NCBI RefSeq assembly: GCF_001750105.1
Contig: NZ_CP014143.1
Coordinates: 1,665,001-1,729,000, forward strand
Reading direction: 5' to 3'
DNA length: 64,000 nt
DNA from: Microbulbifer aggregans
Lineage (GTDB): Bacteria > Pseudomonadota > Gammaproteobacteria > Pseudomonadales > Cellvibrionaceae
Each line of letters begins with the position of its first letter. The stretch's first letter is position 1. Shown here in pieces: positions 34,435 through 42,148 of this stretch. The notes beneath the pieces were generated by a model. That model had not been told where the DNA came from. It searched no databases and saw only the letters and a program-made list of their open reading frames with translations. The translations under genes were made by a program, and so were the position numbers.

Positions 34435-36321
34435 TCAGCGCTGTTCGCCACGCAATCCCAGTACCTCTTCCTGCAGGTTGGCCGCCCGTGCGGATGTGGC
34501 ATCCAGCGGCTTGCCGGCCACCACACTCACTTTTGACCAGAAACGCTTGGGCAGGGTGGTAAAGGCGTTACCACCTTTGTGGCTGAAAAAGCTGCCCCAT
34601 AGCCCGCGCAGGGCCATGGGGATAACCGGTACCGGGTTCCTCTGCAGGATTTTCTCGATTCCCGCCTTGAAGGGCGCGAGCTCACCGTCCTTTGTCAGCT
34701 GCCCCTCGGGGAAGATGCATAGCAGGTCACCATCATTCAGCGCCTGTTCGATTTCCTCAAAAGCGCGCGCATAACCCTCGGGATCCTTCTGCTTCGAGCA
34801 GATAGGAATGGCGCGGCCGGTGCGGAAAACAAAGTGCAAAACCGGGATCTCATAGATGGGCTTGTACATGATAAAGCGGATGGGTCTGCGCACGGCGCCG
34901 GCCAGTAACAGCGCATCCACATAACTCACATGATTACAGGCAATGATGGCCGGACCTTCGTCGGGAATCTGTTCCAGCCCCTCATGTTTGACCCGATACA
35001 TGGTGTGGGAGAGCAGCCACACCAGAAAGCGCATGGCGAATTCCGGTACTTTCTTGAAAACAAAGACCGCTACCGCCGCATTCATCAGTGCGATGACCAG
35101 AAAAAATTCCGGAATGCTGAAGTTCAGCATATTAAGGAACACAATGCCGAGAATCGCGGAGACCACCATGAAGAGCGCGTTGAGGATATTGGTGATGGAG
35201 ATCACCCGCGCGCGCAGGGCTTTTTCGGTGCGGTCCTGGATCATGGCGTAGAGCGGTACGATATAGAAACCACCGAAGATACCGATCAGCACCAGGTGTG
35301 CCAGAAAAGCCTGGGCACCGGCGCTATGCCAGAACGCCAGCAGGCTCGGTTCCTGTAACGGCGCCAGGTTGCCGCCAATGACCGCCAGCATGATACCGCC
35401 GTAGGTGAGACCAGCGGCACCAAGGGGTACCAGGCCAAGCTCGATGCGACCCCCGGAGAGCCGTTCACACAGCAATGAACCGATCGCAACGCCAATGGTA
35501 AAGCTGCACAACAGTAACGCCACCAGGCTCTCGCTACCGGCAAGCACGTTTTTGCTGAAGCTGGGGATCTGGGTCAGGTACGCGGCGCCCAGCAGCCAGA
35601 ACCAGGAAATGCCGATAATGGAGTAAAAAATGGCCGGGGTTTTGACGATCTCACGCAGGAGGCGCGTGGTCTGGCGCATGGGATTCAGGTCGATCTGCAG
35701 CTCCGGTACCGGCGCAGGAGCGGTAGGCACCTGCCGGCAGACGAGATAACCAGTTACAGACACGGCGATGATCACGCCTCCGATCCACCAGATCCCGCTA
35801 CTGTCGCCATCGCCGAGTCCGAACAGAATGGTCCCGGTAATGGTACCGGAGAGAATGGCGACGAAGGTGGCCATCTCCACCAGTGCGTTACCGCCCACCA
35901 GCTCATTGCGCCGCAGGTGCTGGGGCAGGATGGCGTATTTGATTGGCCCGAAAAAGGCGGACTGTACGCCGAGCAGGAACAGCACCAGCAGGCTCAGACT
36001 GTTGCTGCCACTCACCAGCGCATAGACGCCGAGCATGGCGATGCCGATCTCGGCCAGCTTGATACGCCGGATCAGCAGGCTCTTGTCATATTTGTCCGCC
36101 AGCTGACCGGCTGTGGCGGAAAACAGAAAAAACGGCAGAATAAACAGGCCCGCGGCCAGGTTGTTGAGTGCATTCGCCTGATCAGCGGCCAGCCGGAAGG
36201 CAATCATCACCATTAGCGCGCTTTTGAACACATTGTCGTTGAAGGCGCCCAGAAACTGGGTAGTGAAGAAAGGCAGGAAACGACGGCTGCCGAGCAGCTG
36301 GAACTGATTGCGGTGGGCCAT
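34435..36321 (-). CDS. MFS transporter fused to PlsC-type acyltransferase (lysophospholipid remodelling)
   Basis: The 628-residue protein joins an N-terminal LplT-like major-facilitator domain (about 1-410, 10-12 TM) to a C-terminal acyltransferase (about 420-620). The acyltransferase carries NHVSYVDALL (HX4D) and FPEGQLTKDGELAPFKAGIEKI. LplT flips lysophosphatidylethanolamine inward and Aas re-acylates it. Here transport and acylation are on one chain, but the AMP-ligase domain of full Aas fusions is missing. It must use an acyl donor made elsewhere. It is convergent with the MBL gene. Confidence 0.93.
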   Translation of the reverse strand: MAHRNQFQLLGSRRFLPFFTTQFLGAFNDNVFKSALMVMIAFRLAADQANALNNLAAGLFILPFFLFSATAGQLADKYDKSLLIRRIKLAEIGIAMLGVYALVSGSNSLSLLVLFLLGVQSAFFGPIKYAILPQHLRRNELVGGNALVEMATFVAILSGTITGTILFGLGDGDSSGIWWIGGVIIAVSVTGYLVCRQVPTAPAPVPELQIDLNPMRQTTRLLREIVKTPAIFYSIIGISWFWLLGAAYLTQIPSFSKNVLAGSESLVALLLCSFTIGVAIGSLLCERLSGGRIELGLVPLGAAGLTYGGIMLAVIGGNLAPLQEPSLLAFWHSAGAQAFLAHLVLIGIFGGFYIVPLYAMIQDRTEKALRARVISITNILNALFMVVSAILGIVFLNMLNFSIPEFFLVIALMNAAVAVFVFKKVPEFAMRFLVWLLSHTMYRVKHEGLEQIPDEGPAIIACNHVSYVDALLLAGAVRRPIRFIMYKPIYEIPVLHFVFRTGRAIPICSKQKDPEGYARAFEEIEQALNDGDLLCIFPEGQLTKDGELAPFKAGIEKILQRNPVPVIPMALRGLWGSFFSHKGGNAFTTLPKRFWSKVSVVAGKPLDATSARAANLQEEVLGLRGEQR

Positions 36322-36529
36322 TCCCAGGCTCCCCCTGTTATCGATTTGCTCCCTATAGTACGGAAATTGGTACTGAAATTCTCCGCCAAACCAATCTGCC
36401 TTGAGCTGGCGTCCTTGAGCAAGTGGTGTAAAGCATGCTTGACATTGGGGTGGGTTGGGTTCAGGCTGTGTAAAGTAAGCTTTACATGGGCTTGCAGAAA
36501 ATCAGAACAACGCAAGGAGAATGGACGCC

Positions 36530-36952
36530 ATGGTGAACAACGATCTTCCCACTCGGAACTGTCGCGAGGGTCTCGTGCACAGCACCCGCAACCTGGCCTT
36601 CTGGACTGGCGCATGGCTACTGACAACAGCGCTCATGACGTTCGGGGCCAAGCTGCTGTGGCCGGGTAATAACACCCTGAGTTTCATCACAATTGCGCTG
36701 AATCTTGCCGCCGGAGCGGCGATGATCCTGGCCAATATCCGTCATCTGCGGGTTCAGGACGAGCTTGAGCGAAAGCTGTTTCTGGATGCCGCCGCCATCA
36801 CGCTGGGTGTCGGGTTGGTCGCCGGAATCGCATGGCAGTTTTACGGCAACCTTCCCTCGTCACCGGTGCAACCGCAGATATCGCACCTGATCCTGTTGAT
36901 GGGGGGCACCTTTCTGGTAAGCCTGGTGGTGGCAATGCGGAGGTTGCGTTGA
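36530..36952 (+). CDS. Four-TM protein paired with HTH regulator
   Basis: The ATG at 36530, ten bases after AGGAG, is preferred over the one at 36521, which has almost no spacing. The 140-residue product has four TM helices and short loops, with one charged segment (HLRVQDELERKLFLD). I do not recognise a named family. The stop overlaps the TTG start of a small XRE-type regulator, and such membrane/HTH pairs are common. Confidence 0.75.
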   Translation: MVNNDLPTRNCREGLVHSTRNLAFWTGAWLLTTALMTFGAKLLWPGNNTLSFITIALNLAAGAAMILANIRHLRVQDELERKLFLDAAAITLGVGLVAGIAWQFYGNLPSSPVQPQISHLILLMGGTFLVSLVVAMRRLR

Positions 36953-37140
36953 AAAATCATCTGAAAGCACTGCGGGGGGAGCGCGCCTGGACTCAGGCGC
37001 AACTGGCAGAAATGCTAGGTGTTTCACGCCAGACAGTGGTGGCCATAGAAAAAGGCAAATATGACCCGAGCCTGCCCCTGGCATTTGGCATTGCGCGGGT
37101 GTTCGGGTTGCCGATAGAGAAGATCTTTATTGCGGAGTAA
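36949..37140 (+). CDS. Small XRE-family helix-turn-helix regulator
   Basis: The TTG at 36949 lies five bases after GGAGG and overlaps the preceding stop (TTGA). It gives a 63-residue protein. The HTH is TQAQLAEMLGVSRQTVVAIE (about 15-34), followed by KGKYDPSLPLAFGIARVF and PIEKIF, as in YozG/Cro-like minimal regulators. It probably controls its own operon with the four-TM protein. Confidence 0.88.
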   Translation: MKNHLKALRGERAWTQAQLAEMLGVSRQTVVAIEKGKYDPSLPLAFGIARVFGLPIEKIFIAE

Positions 37141-37150
37141 TGTCCTCCGC

Positions 37151-38503
37151 TCAGCCAATTCCCTGGGCCAGTACCGCGCTGGCGACGCGATAAAAGGCGG
37201 CGACATTGGCTCCGCGGTGATAGTCCACATAACCATCATGCTCGCCGGCGTGTTCGACGCTCTGCCTGTGGATATCCTGCATGATCTCCAGCAGCTGCTC
37301 GTCCAGGCGCTCCTGTTCCCAGCGGGAGAACGAGGCGTTCTGGGCCATTTCCAGGCCGGATAGCGCCACGCCACCGGCATTGGAGGCTTTGCCCGGTGCG
37401 TGCAGGATTTTTTTGTCCTTGAAGATCTCGATCGCATCTTCGGTACAGGGCATATTCGCTCCTTCCGCAACGATCAGGCAGCGGTTGTGAGCCAACGATT
37501 TTGCATCGTCTCCAGCCAGTTCATTTTCGGTCGCACAGGGCAGGGCAATGTCGCACTCGAACTGCCAGGGCTTCTCTCCCTCATGCCAGTCGCCCCCGCT
37601 GTTGTTGCGAATTTCTTGTAGAAGTTTGGTGCTATCCATGCGCAGGTCGATGACCCGCTCGATTTCCTCTGCGGGAATACCGTCGCTGTTGTGAAGCACA
37701 CCTTTGCTTGAGGAGAGGGTGATGACCCTGGCCCCCAGTTCCGTTGCTTTCTGGGCTGCATGCAGCGCGACATTGCCGGCACCGGAAATAGCAACGTTCA
37801 GGTTCTCCAGATCCTGGTAGCGACGTGCGAGCATGCAGCGCAGGAAATAGACCAGGCCATAGCCGGTGGCCTCCAGGCGTACATGGCTGCCCCCAAATTC
37901 GATGTCCTTGCCGGTCAGCGCACCGCTGAAGGTATTCGCGAGTCGGCGGTACTGGCCGAACAGGAAACCAATTTCCCGCTGCCCCACATTGATATCGCCT
38001 GCAGGCACATCGGTGTTTTCCCCAATATGCCGGTAGAGTTCATTCATAAAAGCCTGGCAGAAGCGCATGATCTCCCGGTCGGAGCGACCGCGGGGATCGA
38101 AGTCGGAGCCACCCTTGCCGCCCCCAATGGGCAGGCCGGTTAATGCGTTCTTGAAGGTCTGCTCAAAGGCGAGAAACTTGAGAATGGAGACGTTCACAGA
38201 CGGGTGAAAGCGGATGCCGCCTTTATAGGGGCCGATGGCGCCGCAGTGCTGCACTCGCCAGCCGCGATTGACGTGGACTTTACCCCTGTCATCTTCCCAG
38301 CAGACACGGAAAGAGATGATGCGATCGGGCTCACTGAGACGATGCAGAATCTTCGCCGACTGCCACGCCGAGTTTTCCGAATAGGAGCCGTAGACGTCAC
38401 AGGCAAGGTCGCGTACGGCCTGAATAAACTCCGGCTCATTGGGATTTCGGGATCCCACCCAGCCAATAAAATTCTCCATGCACTGCTCGTCGCTGCTGGC
38501 CAT
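37151..38503 (-). CDS. gdhA: NADP-specific glutamate dehydrogenase
   Basis: GdhA interconverts 2-oxoglutarate plus ammonia and glutamate. The 450-residue hexamer-type enzyme has GGIRFHPSVNVSILKFLAFEQ and the catalytic-Lys loop LPIGGGKGGSDFDP. The PAGDINVG segment and the nucleotide motif ISGAGNVALHAA follow. The length matches E. coli GdhA (447). GAGGAGAG precedes the ATG. It is convergent with the HTH gene with an 11-bp gap and no terminator visible. Confidence 0.97.
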   Translation of the reverse strand: MASSDEQCMENFIGWVGSRNPNEPEFIQAVRDLACDVYGSYSENSAWQSAKILHRLSEPDRIISFRVCWEDDRGKVHVNRGWRVQHCGAIGPYKGGIRFHPSVNVSILKFLAFEQTFKNALTGLPIGGGKGGSDFDPRGRSDREIMRFCQAFMNELYRHIGENTDVPAGDINVGQREIGFLFGQYRRLANTFSGALTGKDIEFGGSHVRLEATGYGLVYFLRCMLARRYQDLENLNVAISGAGNVALHAAQKATELGARVITLSSSKGVLHNSDGIPAEEIERVIDLRMDSTKLLQEIRNNSGGDWHEGEKPWQFECDIALPCATENELAGDDAKSLAHNRCLIVAEGANMPCTEDAIEIFKDKKILHAPGKASNAGGVALSGLEMAQNASFSRWEQERLDEQLLEIMQDIHRQSVEHAGEHDGYVDYHRGANVAAFYRVASAVLAQGIG

Positions 38504-38762
38504 TGGCTCTCCTCGTGTTAGTGAATTTTACGCCTTTCCGGCCTGTCTCAACGATACGTTCACACCCGCTGTAGAGGATTAACTGTCATTGAGATTAGTT
38601 GCCTGTGGTGCTGCCGTCTATTCAGGCGCCAGATTCCTTTCAACTGAAATTTTGCTGCGTTAGGGTGGTGAACTCGAAGGGTTGGACGGTATTCACAGTA
38701 GTGAAGGATCGCTAGGGGTGCCGGTCTGATTCTGTGCTTCGGAACAGAAAAGGGAGTCAGCC

Positions 38763-39989
38763 ATGGGCCATTACGACCGCAGTAAGGGATATGTTGCGAT
38801 TCTGGGGTGGAGTCTGAATGCCATCGATGCGATTGACCGCTTCGACCGGCGCTACGTGATTGTGGCGCCGCCCTGGGCCGAAGAGTATGCCAATCGCTAT
38901 GACATTCCATATATTCCCTGGAATTTTGAACGGCTCAATGAGCGTTCAATGGAAATTGCCCAGCGCCTGCAAAAGGAAGGTGTGGATGTGGCCATTCCGT
39001 TGTACGAAGAAACAGTCGAGTGGGCCGGTGCCATCAATTCTGTCTTGCTGGGAAATCCCCGTCTGATGGGGCAGTCGTTGCTCTTTCGCGACAAGGCCCT
39101 GATGAAACGGCGCGCACAGCTCGGCGGTATCCGGGTTGGTATTTTTGAAGAAGCCCAGGATAAATCCGATGTGATCCGTTTTTTGACGCGGGTCAATCAA
39201 GCCCTGCTAAAACTCGATGGTGACCCGAACGACCCGATCCACCTCAAGGCTTTCGATAAGGCCGGTTGTCTCGGTCACCGCGTAGTTCGCACGGCTGATG
39301 ACGTGGATAACATTCCCGAAGATGAATTTCCGGTGCTGATGGAGAGTCACCTGGATGGTTGGGAATTCGCGGTGGAGGCATTCATCAAGGACCGCAAGAT
39401 CCAATTTATGAATATCTCCGAGTACGTGACGCTGGGATATTCCGTCTTTGTTCCTGCCACACCGGATCTGGAGAAATGGCGGCCACGGGTGGAAGAGGAA
39501 ATCGAAAAGCTGATCGAGGCGTTTGACATCGACTTCGGCTTTATTCATCCGGAATACTTCGTCACCAGTGATGGCAAGATGTACTTTGGTGAGGTGGCCT
39601 ATCGTCCACCTGGATTCAATGCTTTTGAATTGATCGAGCGCGCCTATGGATTCAATGCTTACCAAGGCATGGTCTTGATGTTCGATCCGAAAACCACCGA
39701 TGAAGAAATTGCCGAGTTTTTTCCGCAGGAAGTGGTGGATGCCAAAGGCCATGCGGGCTGTTTTGGCGTTTACCCACGGCGCCGCGTTGTGAACGAGCTC
39801 AGGATTCCTGCTGACACTCAGCGCGATGAGTATTTTGAATTCCACGAGCTACAGTCGCCGATGCAGAACAAGGTGCCTAAGCGCAGCGCCTTTGGCACCC
39901 ACTGGGGGCTGGTCTACTTTTTTGGCGAAGACCCATATCGCCTGCGTGACCTGCTGAAAGCTCAGGAAGAATTGGATTACTATGTCTGA
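38763..39989 (+). CDS. ATP-grasp carboxylate-amine/thiol ligase-like protein
   Basis: The 408-residue protein has a pre-ATP-grasp Rossmann segment (GYVAILGWSLNAIDAIDRF). The ATP-grasp domain has FPVLMESHLDGWEFAVEAFI (about 195-215) and the Mg-binding end MYFGEVAYRPPGFNAFELI (about 277-296; Glu in GEVAYRP). Such enzymes join a carboxylate to an amine or thiol via an acyl phosphate. A distinct C-terminal domain (about 320-408) is unrecognised. AGGGAG precedes the ATG. The next gene starts 29 bp later and is probably co-transcribed. The substrate is unknown. Confidence 0.85.
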   Translation: MGHYDRSKGYVAILGWSLNAIDAIDRFDRRYVIVAPPWAEEYANRYDIPYIPWNFERLNERSMEIAQRLQKEGVDVAIPLYEETVEWAGAINSVLLGNPRLMGQSLLFRDKALMKRRAQLGGIRVGIFEEAQDKSDVIRFLTRVNQALLKLDGDPNDPIHLKAFDKAGCLGHRVVRTADDVDNIPEDEFPVLMESHLDGWEFAVEAFIKDRKIQFMNISEYVTLGYSVFVPATPDLEKWRPRVEEEIEKLIEAFDIDFGFIHPEYFVTSDGKMYFGEVAYRPPGFNAFELIERAYGFNAYQGMVLMFDPKTTDEEIAEFFPQEVVDAKGHAGCFGVYPRRRVVNELRIPADTQRDEYFEFHELQSPMQNKVPKRSAFGTHWGLVYFFGEDPYRLRDLLKAQEELDYYV

Positions 39990-40018
39990 TCACGGTATTG
40001 GTAGATTGAGTAACTGTA

Positions 40019-42046
40019 GTGAGCGAATTGGGTCTCGAGAAGCTGACAGAAAAGTTTGACCATGCACTGAGTCAGCTGGAGCAGGCGCGCAGATTCAACA
40101 AGTATCGCTACCAGGCCGCCACGCTGGAAGCGGCTGCACGTCTGCTTCCCGTCGAGGGGGGCATTGAGGCGCTGTACCAGCGTGCGAGTCGTTTTGATCG
40201 CGCCGGGCTGTTTGCGGATACCCCCTGGGATACCCCTGATACCCTGTTGCCGGGCCTCGTGCGCAGCTCGTTGGAAAGTGAAGACCGGGTTACCACAACC
40301 ATTGAGTTGCTCAGTGAACTGCGCCTGCTGGCGCTCGCCTGCGGGCTTTACTCCCATACGGGCGTACCCGGTGCGCAGGCACGCCACTTCCTGACTCAGG
40401 TGTTGGCACTGAATCTGGATTATCTTCTCGGTGGGCCGGCGGAAGCGACGCGTGTGCGACTCGGTAGTCGCGTTTCGTCTGTAGAGGCGGTGCTCCGATT
40501 CCTGCTTGCGGGAATCGGCTTTGGGGATACTCTCAGCAGCCTGGTGACAGAGATTCACCGCGTACTGGCCCAGCGACCGATTCAGGTGGACAGCATCAAG
40601 TCGATGATCACCCAGATCGCCGTTGCCCGCGCCGGTGGCGCAGGCACAGGTGGCCGCGCAGGACCGGAGGCGGATCTGCTCGTTCGTGCACTTTTCGGCC
40701 CGACGCCGGGCTGCGCTGACGATCCTGGTCTGGATGTTTACCAGCAGCGTCTGCAGGCAATGCCCGATGAAGACCTGCAGGAGGAAGCGCTGCAGTTTGC
40801 GCAGCATATGCGCAGTATCGGGCTGGCCTCTGATTACCACGCCCAGTTTCTTCGCTGGGTCATGAGCGAAGGGCACGACGGCCTGTTGGCGGAGGCTCTG
40901 GGCCTGAGCAGCACCGGGCTCGATGTCTTGCGCTGCTATCAGCAGCTGGTTCACCGCCTGGTGGAAGTGGCGATTTATCCGCAGACGGCCCAGTGTGTAT
41001 ACAGCCTGGCGATGATGCTTGAGAGCGGTGTCCTCTATGCACCGCCGATCGCACCGGCACTCTGGCGACAGATCGACTTATCGCTGTCGCCCCATTGTGA
41101 AGCGCTGATGAGCTGCGCTTTTGGCGATGCCCTACCGGCACGGGTGCGCCTATTGGCGGGCGCGCTTGCGATCCTGGGGCAGCCTCTGGGGATTGGTCAG
41201 GGTAATAACCCCACCTGCCAGTCGGCCCGGGCCATTTCACTGTGGGCTCACAACGATCCGGATTACCTGCTCTACCTGATTCAGCAGGCAGCGCGCTTTG
41301 ATGAGGTGGTGATGCATTTCGAGGGTGAGCCGCTATCTTCCCGTGGTGTGGCCGCTACCGATTTGCAGCAGCTGCCGCTGGATACTGACCCGGTTTCCGT
41401 CTTGCTCGTTCCACACCTGGACAAGATTTACCACCAGATGGGTGGACTCTGTGCGGACCGGGGCGACGATCCCCACCGCTGGGTCAACCCAGAGTTTCAC
41501 GGCTGGTGGGTGGGGCGTGCTTTCAATCTGGCGGTAGAGCTGGAGAGCGGCCAGTTGACCGAGTATCGGGATTTTATCGCGCGTTTTTACCGCAGCTATC
41601 ATCCCTACTGCAACGGCAACCAGCCCATCATTCATCCGCAGCCAGCGGGGTTGGCGATTACCGACAGCAATGCTGCTTTTGTGGGGTGGCACGCGATCAC
41701 CCTGATCCGGGTCGGACTGGATCAGGATGGCGTGATGCGGGTCTATTTCTTCAATCCGAATAATGACAGTGGCCAGGACTGGGGTAATGGAGTCCTGGTC
41801 TCTACGGACGGTTATGGCGAGCGACACGGTGAATCCTCACTGCCTTTCGCGGAGCTGACTTCCCGTCTCTATTTGTTCCACTGCGAGGATGAGAGGCCCG
41901 AAACAGGGCGGCCACCGGAGGCGGCGGAAGTGACGAAAGTGGAGCAGATGGCGATCGCGAGCTGGGCGGCGTCTCGAGTTCCGCCGGCTGGAGCAACCGA
42001 CGACAAGCCCGTTATCGGGGAGCCTGCATCGCGCTCCGGGGATTGA
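40019..42046 (+). CDS. Large protein with papain-like Cys/His/Asn arrangement, partner of ATP-grasp ligase
   Basis: The 675-residue protein is mostly helical over 1-380 with no TM. The C-terminal part shows an arrangement like papain-fold peptidases. Gln394 lies six residues before Cys400 in GQGNNPTCQSARAISLW, the same Gln-Cys spacing as papain. His558 is in FVGWHAITLIRVG, and Asn579/581 is in YFFNPNNDSGQDWGNG. An amidase, peptidase or acyl-transfer role is therefore plausible; this is my inference, not a known family. The tail (about 620-675) is disordered. GTG start with a weak ribosome site. Placement behind an ATP-grasp ligase suggests a ligate/cleave pair. Confidence 0.65.
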   Translation: MSELGLEKLTEKFDHALSQLEQARRFNKYRYQAATLEAAARLLPVEGGIEALYQRASRFDRAGLFADTPWDTPDTLLPGLVRSSLESEDRVTTTIELLSELRLLALACGLYSHTGVPGAQARHFLTQVLALNLDYLLGGPAEATRVRLGSRVSSVEAVLRFLLAGIGFGDTLSSLVTEIHRVLAQRPIQVDSIKSMITQIAVARAGGAGTGGRAGPEADLLVRALFGPTPGCADDPGLDVYQQRLQAMPDEDLQEEALQFAQHMRSIGLASDYHAQFLRWVMSEGHDGLLAEALGLSSTGLDVLRCYQQLVHRLVEVAIYPQTAQCVYSLAMMLESGVLYAPPIAPALWRQIDLSLSPHCEALMSCAFGDALPARVRLLAGALAILGQPLGIGQGNNPTCQSARAISLWAHNDPDYLLYLIQQAARFDEVVMHFEGEPLSSRGVAATDLQQLPLDTDPVSVLLVPHLDKIYHQMGGLCADRGDDPHRWVNPEFHGWWVGRAFNLAVELESGQLTEYRDFIARFYRSYHPYCNGNQPIIHPQPAGLAITDSNAAFVGWHAITLIRVGLDQDGVMRVYFFNPNNDSGQDWGNGVLVSTDGYGERHGESSLPFAELTSRLYLFHCEDERPETGRPPEAAEVTKVEQMAIASWAASRVPPAGATDDKPVIGEPASRSGD

Positions 42047-42084
42047 ACGGCTTTCCGGATGAAGCACAGGTTGCGCTTCGGCAT

Positions 42085-42114
42085 AAAAAAAGCCCCGACG
42101 AGCGGGGCTTTTTT
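42085..42114. terminator. Bidirectional intrinsic terminator
   Basis: The stem AAAAAAGCCCCG / CGGGGCTTTTTT has an ACGAG loop. It lies between the convergent ATP-grasp operon and the M13 peptidase gene and has A and T runs for both directions. Confidence 0.94.
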
Positions 42115-42148
42115 GGCTTTGAGCCAGTGAGGGCAGTAGTGTCCGGTA

